Of a DNA stretch of 64,000 nucleotides, positions 42,891-51,335 are shown one piece after another. The notes beneath the pieces are model-generated. The model searched no databases. It was given only the letters and a program-made list of their open reading frames with translations, and was not told where the DNA came from. Source of the stretch: Phytoactinopolyspora limicola (GTDB lineage Bacteria > Actinomycetota > Actinomycetes > Jiangellales > Jiangellaceae); assembly GCF_011320225.1 (NCBI RefSeq), contig NZ_JAAOEN010000001.1, positions 186,001 through 250,000 on the forward strand. Direction: 5' to 3'. The translations under genes and the position numbers were made by a program. The stretch's first letter is position 1. Every line of letters starts with the position of its first letter.

Positions 42891-43775
42891 TCAGTCGCGG
42901 GTGGGCTGCGCGGTGCGGCCGGCGCGGGCAGTACGGATGCGCCGCCGCAACGGGGCCACCACCACACCTCGCCGGGGACCGAACAGGTACACCACGAAGA
43001 ACAGCACACCTTGGGTGAGGACCACCGCCCCACCCGGCGATACGTCGGCGTAGTAAGCGGTGTAGAGGCCGACGAACGCACTCGTCACAGCCAATGCCGG
43101 AGCGATGACGAGCATCCGCTCCATCCGGTCGGTGAGCAAATACGCTGTGGCCCCGGGGGTAATGACCATCGCGACGACGAGAATCACGCCAACCGCTTGC
43201 AGTGCGACCACGACGGTCAACGCCAGCACCCCGAGCAGCAGAATCTGGATCCGACGCGGGCTGATGCCGATGGCATAGGCGTGGTCGGCATCGAAGGCGT
43301 ACAGGGTCAGATCGCGGTGGCGCAACAGCAGTACAGCCACCGTGATCGTCCCGAGGACCACCACCTGGATGATGTCCGCATCGGACAAGCCCAGCACGTT
43401 GCCGAACAGGATGTGATGGAGGTCCACCTCGCTCGGGGTGACCGACACCAGCACCAGGCCAAGGGCGAACAGTGTCGTGAAGACGACGCCGATCGCCGCG
43501 TCGCCCTTCACCCGCGACGTCGCCCTGACGGTGCCGATCAGCCATACCGCGAGGCAGCCGAACAGGAAGGCACCCACGGCGAACGGGGCTCCCACAACAT
43601 ACGCCAGCACGACGCCGGGCACCACGGCGTGTGAGACCGCGTCGCCCATCAGCGACCACCCGATGAGCACCAGCCAGCACGACAGCAGAGCACACGCCAC
43701 ACCGGCGACGGACGTGACGAGAAATGCCCAGCGCATCACCTCCAGTTGCCATGGCTCGGCGAGAAACTCGATCAT
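42891..43775 (-). CDS. Metal ABC transporter permease (Mn/Zn/Fe type)
   Basis: 294 residues, eight or nine membrane helices, ABC-3 family (ZnuB/MntB/TroC). Typical motifs: WSLMGDAVSHAVVPGVVLAY (the helix preceding the ATPase contact), KGDAAIGVVFTTLFALGLVL and ALQAVGVILVVAMVITPGATAYL. The start overlaps the ATPase gene stop by 4 bases. Last gene of the binding protein - ATPase - permease operon. Confidence 0.93.
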   Translation of the reverse strand: MIEFLAEPWQLEVMRWAFLVTSVAGVACALLSCWLVLIGWSLMGDAVSHAVVPGVVLAYVVGAPFAVGAFLFGCLAVWLIGTVRATSRVKGDAAIGVVFTTLFALGLVLVSVTPSEVDLHHILFGNVLGLSDADIIQVVVLGTITVAVLLLRHRDLTLYAFDADHAYAIGISPRRIQILLLGVLALTVVVALQAVGVILVVAMVITPGATAYLLTDRMERMLVIAPALAVTSAFVGLYTAYYADVSPGGAVVLTQGVLFFVVYLFGPRRGVVVAPLRRRIRTARAGRTAQPTRD

Positions 43776-44539
43776 CCGCGAGCCGTGCTCTCGTCCGGGA
43801 CAGCAGACGACGCCGAGAACGCGAGCGCCAGGTGCTCTGGCCGTAAAACCTCGGTTGGTGTGTCGTGAATGAGGACGCGCTGGTGGAGCAGCACGGCTTC
43901 GTCGGCGAGGCTGGGTAAGGCGGGTAGGTCATGGGTGGCGATCAACACGGTGGCACCGGCCTCGGCCCGGCGGCGGAGCAGCGCGGAGATCGTTGCCTCC
44001 GAGGCCCGATCGACACCGGAGAACGGCTCGTCCAACAGGAGCAGCCGAGCATCCTGGGCGATCCCTCGGGCCACGAACACACGTTTGCGTTGACCACCGG
44101 AGAGCTCACCGATCTGCCGCCCGCCGAGTTCGGTCAGCTCGACCTGGTCCAGGGCTGCGGCCACTGCTTCGCGGTCCGCCGGCCGGGCTCGACGTAGCCG
44201 GCCCATCCGCCCATAACGTCCCATCATGACGACGTCTCGCACCCGTAACGGGAAGGCCCAGTCGACGTTCTCAGCCTGCGGCACATAAGCGACCTCTCCG
44301 AACCGACGACTCCGCGCCGGATCCGCGCCGAACAGGCGGACGGTTCCCCCATCCGGGCGGACCAGCCCGGTGATGGTTCTGAACAGCGTGGACTTTCCGG
44401 AGCCGTTCATGCCGATGATCCCGCACACCCGGCCAGCTCCGACGGAGAGCGACATCCGGCGCAGCGCGACCACGTCTCCGTACCGAACGGTGACATCCAC
44501 GACTTCGACCACCGGCTCCCCCACCACGGACGATCCCAT
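43772..44539 (-). CDS. Metal ABC transporter ATP-binding protein
   Basis: 255 residues. Walker A GMNGSGKSTLF, signature LSGGQRKRVFVARG, Walker B LLLLDEPFSGVD and H-loop ATHDLPAL are all complete. It powers the metal importer with the adjacent permease and binding protein. The start overlaps the binding-protein stop by one base (TGATG), so all three genes are translationally coupled. Confidence 0.94.
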   Translation of the reverse strand: MGSSVVGEPVVEVVDVTVRYGDVVALRRMSLSVGAGRVCGIIGMNGSGKSTLFRTITGLVRPDGGTVRLFGADPARSRRFGEVAYVPQAENVDWAFPLRVRDVVMMGRYGRMGRLRRARPADREAVAAALDQVELTELGGRQIGELSGGQRKRVFVARGIAQDARLLLLDEPFSGVDRASEATISALLRRRAEAGATVLIATHDLPALPSLADEAVLLHQRVLIHDTPTEVLRPEHLALAFSASSAVPDESTARG

Positions 44540-45492
44540 CAGGATCGGCCCATCCGCTCATCGGCGCCCGTCAAGCCGTCGATGATGGTGTCGACGTCGT
44601 ACTGGATGAGGTCGAGGTACGTTGGGACCGGCCCGTCCGGCTCGGACAGCGAGTCGACGTACAAGGCGCCGGCATAATGCGCATCCGCCTCGCGGGCTAC
44701 CCGTCGTTGCAGGTCGTCGCTGACCGTCGTCTCGCAGAACACGGCCGGCACCTGGTTGTCCCGCACGAAGTCGATCACGTCGACCACCTGCTTCGGAGTG
44801 GGGTCGGCGTCGCTGTTCACCGGCCAGAGGTAGGCCTCACCCAGCCCGGCATCCCGGGCGAGGTAGGAGAACGCACCTTCGCAGGTCACCAAGGCCCGCT
44901 GATGCTCTGGCAGATCCACCAACGCGTCGACGAGTCCAGCATGAACGTCGCGCAACTCATCCGCATACGCCGCAGCGTTGGCCGCGAACTGGTCAGCTCG
45001 GTCAGGGTCGAGTTCGGCGAACGCGTCGGCGATGTTCTCCGCATAGGTGATCACGTTGAGCGGTGACATCCAGGCGTGCGGGTTAGCGTCTCCGGCATAG
45101 TGACCGGACTCGATCGGGATGGTCTCGATACCGTCGGTGACGACGACACGAGGCGCGTCGACTCGAGCCATGAAGTCGTCGAACCACAGCTCCAGACCGA
45201 ATCCGTTCTCGAGGATCAGATCGGCGTCGGCGACGCGACGGATGTCGCTCGGTGTGGGCTCGTATCCGTGGATTTCCACACCAGGCTTTGTGATGGATTC
45301 GACCACGACGGCCTCACCACCGACGTTGCGGGCGATATCGGCCAGCACCGTAAACGACGTCATGACCACCGGACGTCCATCGTCGCCGGTCGCCGCTGCC
45401 CCACCGCCGCACGCAGCGAGCAGCAGAACCGAACTCACAAGTACAGAAAGCCGAACACTAGAGTTCGGGTGGCCGAACTTTGTACGTCGCAC
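44539..45492 (-). CDS. Metal-binding lipoprotein of the Mn/Zn ABC importer (TroA/PsaA-like)
   Basis: 317 residues from the GTG at 45492 with the signal ending LLLAACGGG. Cluster A-I solute-binding fold with a metal site formed by HGYEPTPSD (His), NPHAWMSP (His), a third ligand at VTCEGAFSYL (Glu) and an Asp near VDSLSEPDG. A Glu third ligand is usual for Mn/Fe binders, while Zn binders have His, so manganese or iron import is the better guess. The N-terminal coding region contains two CCGAAC/GTTCGG inverted pairs (45451-45476). Outer face of the membrane. Confidence 0.9.
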   Translation of the reverse strand: MRRTKFGHPNSSVRLSVLVSSVLLLAACGGGAAATGDDGRPVVMTSFTVLADIARNVGGEAVVVESITKPGVEIHGYEPTPSDIRRVADADLILENGFGLELWFDDFMARVDAPRVVVTDGIETIPIESGHYAGDANPHAWMSPLNVITYAENIADAFAELDPDRADQFAANAAAYADELRDVHAGLVDALVDLPEHQRALVTCEGAFSYLARDAGLGEAYLWPVNSDADPTPKQVVDVIDFVRDNQVPAVFCETTVSDDLQRRVAREADAHYAGALYVDSLSEPDGPVPTYLDLIQYDVDTIIDGLTGADERMGRS

Positions 45493-45636
45493 TTCTTCGC
45501 CTTCCGCGATCGCCCTGCTTCCCGCCCTTCCTTAGAGTACCCGTCGGTCCGGCCGCCCAAGCCACCCCTACCTGCCGCCCCTACCTGCCGCCCACGCCCA
45601 TGAACTCGGCGCCCGGCCTCCCCACCCACTCCCGGT

Positions 45637-45686
45637 GATCGTTGCCGGCTTCGTGTCGCCCGGGCGACACGAAGCCGGCCACGATC
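45637..45686. repeat. Loop-less 25-bp palindrome in a divergent promoter region
   Basis: GATCGTTGCCGGCTTCGTGT with its flanking CGCCC (45637-45661) is followed directly by its complement (45662-45686) with one mismatch and no loop. It lies between the divergently transcribed metal importer and EamA transporter genes, so it is not a normal between-gene terminator. The rest of the gap 45493-45808 shows nothing further apart from the G tract. Confidence 0.75.
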
Positions 45687-45688
45687 CC

Positions 45689-45700
45689 GGGGGGGGGGGG
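45689..45700. repeat. G12 homopolymer tract
   Basis: Twelve consecutive G, flanked by CCC on each side, 109 bases upstream of the EamA transporter start. Tracts this long vary by slippage and also attract sequencing errors. Confidence 0.8.
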
Positions 45701-45808
45701 CCCGTAAATTGGCGGGATCTCGCAGGTCAACGTCCGTTCACCGCTATCACCGGGCCGGCCAACTCCGGAAGAATGACGGATGTACATGCTCAAACTACGG
45801 AGACGGTC

Positions 45809-46810
45809 ATGACAACGACAACGGCGCGGCCCGGACTGATCTGGATGGCGCTGATCACCGTCTACGTCATCTGGGGCTCGACCTACTTGGCGATCCGTGT
45901 TGTCGTCGAGGCGGACATTCCGCCGATCCTCGGTATGGGCATCAGGTTCGCGGTGGCCGGCACCCTGCTCTTCGTGGCCCTGCTGCTACACGGACAGCGC
46001 CACCTGGCCGACGGCCGCCCGCCGGTCCTGAGAATCTCGACTCGGGAGTTGCGCGGCGCCGCTATCATGGGTGCGCTGCTGCTGATGTTCGGCAACGGTG
46101 TCGTGGCGATCGCCGAGCAGACGGTGCCCAGCGGGCTGACCGCGCTGATCATCGGCGCCATACCGCTGTGGTTCGTGCTTCTGCGAGTGCTGGCGGGCGA
46201 GCGTCCGCGCACACTGACCTGGCTCGGCATCAGCGTCGGGCTGGGCGGGCTCACGATGATCAGCCTGTCTCGGGGCGGCATCGACGGCATCGAGACGTGG
46301 GGAGTGCTCCTCCTCTTCCTCGCCACCATCTCGTGGTCGTTCGGCTCGTTCATCTCGCCGCGGCTCGGCCTACCCCGCAACGGATTCGTCGCGTCCACCT
46401 ACGAGATGATCATCGCCGGCTTCGCCATGATCACCATCTCGGTCATATCTGGCGAGGCCGCGCGGCTGGACGTCGCGACAGTGGACCCCTCCGGTTGGAT
46501 CGCCCTCGTTTACCTGATCGTGTTCGGCTCCCTCCTTGGGTTCACCGCCTATGTGTACGCACTCGCACACGCACCGTTGTCGCTCGTGGGCACGTACGCC
46601 TACGTAAACCCGGTGGTCGCCGTCCTCCTGGGCTGGGCCATCTTGTCCGAGCCGGTCACCGGCATCGTCATCCTCGGTGGCGCGCTGCTGGTCGGCGGGG
46701 TTGCGCTGGTCGTCAGCGCCGAACGGCGACCACCTCGGGCGGCCGTAGCCAACTCCACAACATCCCGCCGTTCCCGCCGACGCCTGCCGGCCCGGACCCA
46801 GCAAGGCTGA
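45809..46810 (+). CDS. EamA/DMT-family transporter
   Basis: 333 residues with ten membrane helices in two EamA repeats. The first starts LIWMALITVYVIWGSTYLAI, the second near LLLFLATISWSFGSFISPR; both have the WGST/WSFGS entry signature and the terminal GWAILSEPVTGIVILGGALLV. YedA/RhaT-like exporters of this family release amino acids or other metabolites; the substrate is unknown. The ATG follows GGAGA. Monocistronic, convergent with the XRE regulator, with a terminator between. Confidence 0.9.
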   Translation: MTTTTARPGLIWMALITVYVIWGSTYLAIRVVVEADIPPILGMGIRFAVAGTLLFVALLLHGQRHLADGRPPVLRISTRELRGAAIMGALLLMFGNGVVAIAEQTVPSGLTALIIGAIPLWFVLLRVLAGERPRTLTWLGISVGLGGLTMISLSRGGIDGIETWGVLLLFLATISWSFGSFISPRLGLPRNGFVASTYEMIIAGFAMITISVISGEAARLDVATVDPSGWIALVYLIVFGSLLGFTAYVYALAHAPLSLVGTYAYVNPVVAVLLGWAILSEPVTGIVILGGALLVGGVALVVSAERRPPRAAVANSTTSRRSRRRLPARTQQG

Positions 46811-46844
46811 CCGCCCGGCACACGAGCGCGCCGACACCGAACAC

Positions 46845-46883
46845 ACTCAGGGTGGGCAGAGGGAAACCCTGCCCACCCTGAGT
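46845..46883. terminator. Bidirectional terminator between the EamA and XRE genes
   Basis: ACTCAGGGTGGGCAG (46845-46859) and the exact complement (46869-46883) form a 15-base-pair stem, with further G-C pairs in the loop. Confidence 0.85.
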
Positions 46884-46937
46884 CACACGGAGTAAGCGCG
46901 AAAAGTGGAAACCTCCTCGCGCTCTGCGATCACGGAG

Positions 46938-48326
46938 TCAGCTCAATGCCAGCTCACGGTCGTCAGCCGGCGCGTCGAGCACTACACCGGCACCAACCGA
47001 GTGCATGATCCGCATGGACTGCAACGCTCGGTCGAATGCCTCGAGTGCCTCGTCGGTACGCCCCAGATCGCGATAGAGGTCACCTAGCTCACGCCACGCG
47101 GCCGCGGCGCGACGCGACGCACCCATCGCCTCGAGCATGGACGCGGCCAACGAACCCTCACGAGCACTCTGGTCTACGTCGCCCTCGGCACGGAGGACTC
47201 GAGCCAGCACAAGCCGTGCTCGTGCAGCCTCCATGCGTGGCTGGTCGTCCATGTCACGCAAGGCCGCTTGGGCAGCCTCGTGAGCCTCGTTCAACCGTCC
47301 GAGCGTGAGCAGAGCGTCGGCCCGGGTGCTGTCGAAGTGGCGAACGTCGTCCGTCCCACCGTGGGCGGAGATTTCACCTCGCACGCTCTCCAGCAGATCC
47401 AACGCTTCCGTGGCGCGCGGCTCGTCGCCCTGGAGCAACAACCACGCGTACGCCATGCGCAACCGCGCCAGGTTACGACGATCATCGCCCTCGCCGAACA
47501 GCGCCAGGGCGCGATCTACGAGACTCAGCGCCTGAGCGAGGTCGCCGCGGGCCTCGGCGATCACCGATGCGTTCCAGTACGCCGCCCCGCGGGTGTGCGG
47601 AGCGCCCATCTCGTCGGCGGCCCGGACGAGTTCCGCGGCCAACGTCCGCGAACGGACGATGTCGCCCCGGCCGTGATACGCGCTGAGCACCGTGCAACCC
47701 AGCCGCACGTACTCGTCGGTGTGTTCCAGGCCCATCTCGCCGGCCGAGCGCATGGCCTCTTCGCCGATCTGGATGGCCATGTCGAGGTCACCGGCGCTCT
47801 GGTAGCAACGGGACATCACGAGAGCGACATCCAGCCACGGCTGAACTTCTGGTGTCTGCCGGGCTTCGTCGGCCAGCTGGCCCAAGAGGTCGATGGCGCC
47901 CTCGATGTCTCCCTTGCGCTCCAGCGCCTGCGCTTGGCCGAGCCGAGCCCGGCGGCTCTGCTCGTCATTCAGACCGGGATCGCCGATCAACGTGGTGAAC
48001 TCGTCGTAAGCGCCGTCGGCCTGACCGTCGTACAGCGCTTTCTCCGCACGCCCCAGCGCCAGCCGGGCCCGTGTGCGCACCGAGGCGTCGACACCGTCAC
48101 GCAGATACTCCACGTCTATCCGCAACCGCTCAGCGATATGCGCCAAAGCCGCGGCAGCCGGTTGACGGCGACCACTCTCCACCAGCGAGACATAACTGGG
48201 CGACAACATCCCCTCAGCGATGTCCGCCTGCGAAAGACCAAGCTCAATCCGTCGCGATCGGATTCGCTGCCCGACGGGCGTCGGGGTTGGCGCCTCGTCA
48301 ACTGTTGCTTGTGGCTGCTCTGTCAT
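46938..48326 (-). CDS. XRE-family regulator with a TPR array (possible peptide receptor)
   Basis: 462 residues. An N-terminal Cro/C1-type helix-turn-helix (about 18-75: VGQRIRSRRIELGLSQADIAE, then SPSYVSLVESGRRQPAAAALA) is followed by about nine TPR-like helical hairpins to the end (AEKALYDGQADGAYDEF, RCYQSAGDLDMAIQIGEEAMR, LGDLYRDLGRTDEALEAFDRALQS). HTH-plus-TPR is the layout of RRNPP peptide receptors (Rgg, PlcR, NprR) and of other actinobacterial TPR regulators. It is divergent from a 42-residue secreted-peptide gene at 48402, with an inverted repeat between the two starts. Whether it binds that peptide is inference. Confidence 0.85.
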   Translation of the reverse strand: MTEQPQATVDEAPTPTPVGQRIRSRRIELGLSQADIAEGMLSPSYVSLVESGRRQPAAAALAHIAERLRIDVEYLRDGVDASVRTRARLALGRAEKALYDGQADGAYDEFTTLIGDPGLNDEQSRRARLGQAQALERKGDIEGAIDLLGQLADEARQTPEVQPWLDVALVMSRCYQSAGDLDMAIQIGEEAMRSAGEMGLEHTDEYVRLGCTVLSAYHGRGDIVRSRTLAAELVRAADEMGAPHTRGAAYWNASVIAEARGDLAQALSLVDRALALFGEGDDRRNLARLRMAYAWLLLQGDEPRATEALDLLESVRGEISAHGGTDDVRHFDSTRADALLTLGRLNEAHEAAQAALRDMDDQPRMEAARARLVLARVLRAEGDVDQSAREGSLAASMLEAMGASRRAAAAWRELGDLYRDLGRTDEALEAFDRALQSMRIMHSVGAGVVLDAPADDRELALS

Positions 48327-48337
48327 GACACTATTGC

Positions 48338-48349
48338 ACTACAGGTAGT
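48338..48349. promoter_or_regulatory. Inverted repeat between the XRE and peptide genes
   Basis: ACTACAGGTAGT is a perfect 5-base inverted repeat with a 2-base spacer, 11 bases from the regulator start, and CTAGTCCTAG follows at 48359-48368. The region is AT-rich for this genome. Both are plausible sites for the XRE protein to control itself and the peptide gene. Confidence 0.5.
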
Positions 48350-48401
48350 CATTTTTTGCTAGTCCTAGTGACCAGCCCAGTGATCCAGGAGGTAGATCGC
48401 G

Positions 48402-48530
48402 GTGGCCCGTATCAAGCGCGTACTCGCCGTCACTCTTGCTGCATTGACCCTGACGGCAACTGCCGCCATCGTTGCTGCCCCAGCTTCCGCAGGCACCATC
48501 GCGCCCGACTGGCCTGTGATGTGCTGCTAG
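48402..48530 (+). CDS. Short secreted peptide precursor, candidate signalling peptide
   Basis: 42 residues from a GTG 8 bases after a perfect AGGAGGT (48387-48393). Residues 1-30 are a textbook Sec signal peptide: basic start ARIKR, hydrophobic core LAVTLAALTLTATAAIVAA and cleavage motif PASA. Cleavage leaves a 12-residue product, GTIAPDWPVMCC, ending in two adjacent cysteines. It has its own terminator (48547-48606) and starts 75 bases from the divergent XRE-TPR regulator. The arrangement matches propeptide/receptor pairs of the RRNPP type; an alternative is a small secreted bacteriocin-like or structural peptide. I do not recognise the family, and cognate import (Opp) genes are not in the window. 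Confidence 0.65.
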   Translation: MARIKRVLAVTLAALTLTATAAIVAAPASAGTIAPDWPVMCC

Positions 48531-48546
48531 GAGTAACATTGAACGC

Positions 48547-48606
48547 GCACGGACGACTAGCTGCGTCTCGCCCCCCGAACGCAGGTATGTCGTCCGTGCT
48601 TTAATT
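48547..48606 (+). terminator. Terminator of the peptide gene
   Basis: GCACGGACGAC (48547-48557) pairs exactly with GTCGTCCGTGC (48589-48599) and is followed by TTTAATT. The loop contains a second hairpin CTGCGT/ACGCAG. The T-rich end makes this one of the few classical intrinsic terminators in the window. Confidence 0.8.
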
Positions 48607-48703
48607 GTGCGCCCATGCACCTGTCGAGCATCACCCGACGAGTTCCGTCAGTGTCCGTTTTATAACTGACAGTTACCTGGTGCTCACTCCGAGTTATTGA
48701 CCT

Positions 48704-49828
48704 TCACGCGCCGCGAGTTAACCACTCGGCACACACCCGGATGACAACATCGTTGGCTTCCGGCTCGCCGACAGTCACGCGGCATCCTTCATCACCGAAT
48801 GGGCGGACAATTATCCCCGCTTCGGCACATTTCTGGGCAAATCTGTCTGTTTCCTCACCCAGTTCTAGCCATACGAAGTTCGCCTCGGTGCGCGGCACCG
48901 GCCAGCCCTGCTCTCGTAGGGCCGCGGCCACTCGGTCACGTTCACCAACCAGGTCATGCACCCGCTCCAGCAGGTCGGCCTCACGTTGGAGCGACGCCAC
49001 CGCCGCCGCCTGCGCAAGGCTCGACACCCCGAAGGGCACCGCCGTCTTCCGAAGCGCGTCAGCCACCTCGTCATGCGCGACCGAGAAGCCCACCCGCATA
49101 CCCGCCAGGCCGTAGGCCTTCGAGAAGGTACGCAACACGCAGAGGTTGTGGTGTCCGCGGTAGGCGTCGATACCGTCGGCTGCCTCGGGATCACGCACGA
49201 ACTCGCGATATGCCTCGTCCAGCACCACCAGCACGTTCTTGGGTACCTGTCCCATGAGCCACTCCAACTCGTCCCGAGTGACCACGGGACCGGTCGGGTT
49301 GTTGGGACTACAGACCAACACCAGCTTCGTCCGGTCGGTCACTGCGGCAGCCATAGCCCGCACGTCATGCCGGGCATCGGCGTCCAGCGGGACGCGCACC
49401 GACGTCGCCCCCGAAACTCCCACCACGATCGGATAAGCCTCGAACGATCGCCACGCGTACAACACCTCGTCGCCCTCCGCGGCACAGGCCTGCACGATCT
49501 GCTGGAGAACTCCGACGCTGCCGGTGCCCGTGGCGATGTGTTCGGCCGGTACGTCAAACCGGCGTGCCAGCGCCTCCACGAGGGTCGTGGCGAACATGTC
49601 GGGGTAACGGTTGACCGATCGGGCCGCCTCGACGATGGCTTCCTCAACCCCGGGTAGAGGCGGGAACGGGTTCTCATTGGACGACAACTTGACCGGTACG
49701 GGTCCCCCGGCGCCCCCAGCGGCTCGGCCGGGGCGATACGACGGCAAGCCGTCCAGCGCCGCCCGCAGCCGCACTCGTGGGTGCATCACCTCGTCGACGC
49801 GGTTCTGCGTGTCATTCGATGGCGTCAT
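48704..49828 (-). CDS. Histidinol-phosphate / aromatic aminotransferase family
   Basis: 374 residues from the ATG at 49828 (49786 is an alternative); the open frame further upstream is antisense to the holin-like gene. Fold-type I PLP enzyme: the substrate motif [27 protein letters not shown] and the PLP lysine in [16 protein letters not shown]. It is either HisC or the aromatic aminotransferase Pat that makes phenylalanine; sequence alone does not separate them. It is not next to other his or aro genes. Divergent from the holin-like gene, sharing a short promoter region with TATA-like sequences near 49840. Confidence 0.88.
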   Translation of the reverse strand: MTPSNDTQNRVDEVMHPRVRLRAALDGLPSYRPGRAAGGAGGPVPVKLSSNENPFPPLPGVEEAIVEAARSVNRYPDMFATTLVEALARRFDVPAEHIATGTGSVGVLQQIVQACAAEGDEVLYAWRSFEAYPIVVGVSGATSVRVPLDADARHDVRAMAAAVTDRTKLVLVCSPNNPTGPVVTRDELEWLMGQVPKNVLVVLDEAYREFVRDPEAADGIDAYRGHHNLCVLRTFSKAYGLAGMRVGFSVAHDEVADALRKTAVPFGVSSLAQAAAVASLQREADLLERVHDLVGERDRVAAALREQGWPVPRTEANFVWLELGEETDRFAQKCAEAGIIVRPFGDEGCRVTVGEPEANDVVIRVCAEWLTRGA

Positions 49829-49856
49829 GGTGACGCACGATATACGCTCAGCGTCC

Positions 49857-50234
49857 GTGACCTCCTTTCTGATCCGCATCGTCGTCAACGGGCTTGCGTT
49901 GTGGGTGGCGACAGCCATGGTCGGCGGCGTCAACGTCACCTCGGCAGATTCCACCACCGACAAGGTCCTCACCCTGCTGGTGATCGGCCTGATCTTCGCG
50001 CTGATCAACACCTTCATCAAACCGGTGGTGCAGATACTCACACTGCCGCTGTTCCTGGTGACCTTAGGACTGTTCACGTTCATCGTGAACGCCCTGATGC
50101 TCTGGCTGACCGGCTGGATCGCCGAGCAGCTCAACGTGCCGTTCGAGGTCACCGATTTCTTCTGGTCGGCCGTTTTGGGCGCCCTCGTCGTCTCCTTCGT
50201 GAGCTGGATGCTCAACCTTTTGCTCCCGAAATAA
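49857..50234 (+). CDS. Phage-holin-like (PF04020) membrane protein
   Basis: 125 residues, four membrane helices, from the GTG at 49857; a TATACG box at 49840-49845 would give a very short leader. Typical motifs: [19 protein letters not shown], then [25 protein letters not shown] and a final [18 protein letters not shown]. This is a chromosomal family found in most bacteria (YvlD-like); it is not evidence of a prophage. Function unknown. Confidence 0.9.
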   Translation: MTSFLIRIVVNGLALWVATAMVGGVNVTSADSTTDKVLTLLVIGLIFALINTFIKPVVQILTLPLFLVTLGLFTFIVNALMLWLTGWIAEQLNVPFEVTDFFWSAVLGALVVSFVSWMLNLLLPK

Positions 50235-50382
50235 CGTCCAAACGGCTGACGCGGGGTCTTTCGCTACCCCGGTACTGTGCCGTATCTTAGTGTCCGCGTT
50301 CGCACGACGAGGGTGGTCAACAGGCTGCTACGGGGGCCGTGGTGCCAAGTTCTCATCCCTTATGAGCATGGTGGACAACAAC

Positions 50383-50787
50383 ATGACGACTGGTCACGCC
50401 CCTGTCGCGTCCCTCTTAACCGAGCGACCCCCGGACGAGCACTTGATCTCCGAATTTCCACGGCAAGCCCTTCCACCCCGCGCCAACACGTCGCGGCCCA
50501 GCAGTGCGGCACATGCTTCGATCCACCAGCAATATGAGGTGGTGTACGACGACGCCCACGGCCGCCCGCTGCTGGCGTTCACCGATGGCCAGTGGTGGGA
50601 CATGACATCACAGTCACCACGTCCGGTGACCGTCCGGTTCGCCCTGCGCCGTGACCCCTCGTGGGCCGGAGCGGTCGTACAGACGGTGTGCCTGTGGATG
50701 CGCAGCCACCCGCACGACGAGCGCTCGTTCGACCTCGCCACCGAGCTCGCGCTGGCCGTGGGCGAGCTAGCGCGCCAGCAGGACTGA
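50383..50787 (+). CDS. Small protein of unknown function upstream of the LMW phosphatase
   Basis: 134 residues from the ATG at 50383 (GGTGGA 7 bases upstream); in-frame ATGs at 50362 and 50368 are alternatives. The first 45 residues are polar; a compact part follows with YEVVYDDAHGRPLLAFTDGQ, WWDMTSQ and a helix SFDLATELALAVGELARQQ. I do not recognise the family. It ends 11 bases before the phosphatase start, so it is likely in the same transcript. No signal peptide or membrane helix. Confidence 0.6.
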   Translation: MTTGHAPVASLLTERPPDEHLISEFPRQALPPRANTSRPSSAAHASIHQQYEVVYDDAHGRPLLAFTDGQWWDMTSQSPRPVTVRFALRRDPSWAGAVVQTVCLWMRSHPHDERSFDLATELALAVGELARQQD

Positions 50788-50798
50788 TCCGCCGCACC

Positions 50799-51335
50799 GT
50801 GCCGAGCTCCCTACCGGTCAAGATCTGCATCGTCTGTGCGGGCAATATCTGCCGGTCACCGATCGCCGAGGCCGTACTTGCGGCTCGGCTGGCCGAGAAC
50901 GGGCTCGACGACCAAGTGGTCGTGGAGTCGGCTGGTACCGGCGGCTGGCACGCGGGCGAACCAGCTGATCCGCGCGCGGTACGGACGCTGCACGCCAACG
51001 GTTACGACGGCTCCCGACATAGGGCTCGACAGTTCCGCCCGTCATGGTTCGACGAGTTCGATCTCGTCCTTGCCCTCGACAATTCCAACCTCGCCGACCT
51101 CGAGCGGCTCGCGCCCGACGAACCTGCCCGATCCAAGCTCAGGTTGTTCCGCAGCTACGCTCCCGACGCCACGGGCGATCTCGATGTGCCCGATCCCTAC
51201 TACGGCGGCGACTCCGGATTCGCGCTCGTCTTGAGTCTCGTCGAGGAGTCCGTCGCAGGCCTCATCACCCACCTGCGTACTGACCTCACCTCGGCCACGA
51301 CACCTCCCGAGTCTCGTCGGCCACGGCCAGCATGA
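50799..51335 (+). CDS. Low-molecular-weight protein tyrosine phosphatase family
   Basis: 178 residues from the GTG at 50799. The P-loop CAGNICRSPIAE (C-x5-R-S) is at about 12-23, and the general-acid loop DVPDPYYGG follows near residue 130. The family removes phosphate from phosphotyrosine or from small molecules and ribulosamine-5-phosphates. It overlaps the fructosamine-kinase-like gene by 4 bases. LMW-PTP and fructosamine kinase pairs are a recurring module for protein deglycation, as I recall from work on bacterial FN3K homologues. Confidence 0.9.
   Translation: MPSSLPVKICIVCAGNICRSPIAEAVLAARLAENGLDDQVVVESAGTGGWHAGEPADPRAVRTLHANGYDGSRHRARQFRPSWFDEFDLVLALDNSNLADLERLAPDEPARSKLRLFRSYAPDATGDLDVPDPYYGGDSGFALVLSLVEESVAGLITHLRTDLTSATTPPESRRPRPA

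Noticed and set aside
45451-45476. CCGAAC/GTTCGG pairs as a firm operator of the metal importer
   Set aside because: They lie inside the predicted signal-peptide coding region and could reflect codon use; kept only as a possibility.
48663-48675. TAACTGACAGTTA palindrome near the aminotransferase stop
   Set aside because: Perfect but only 13 bases, with no clear placement for an operator or terminator.
49857-50234. Prophage remnant suggested by the holin-like gene
   Set aside because: The PF04020 family is a normal chromosomal membrane protein; no other phage gene is near.
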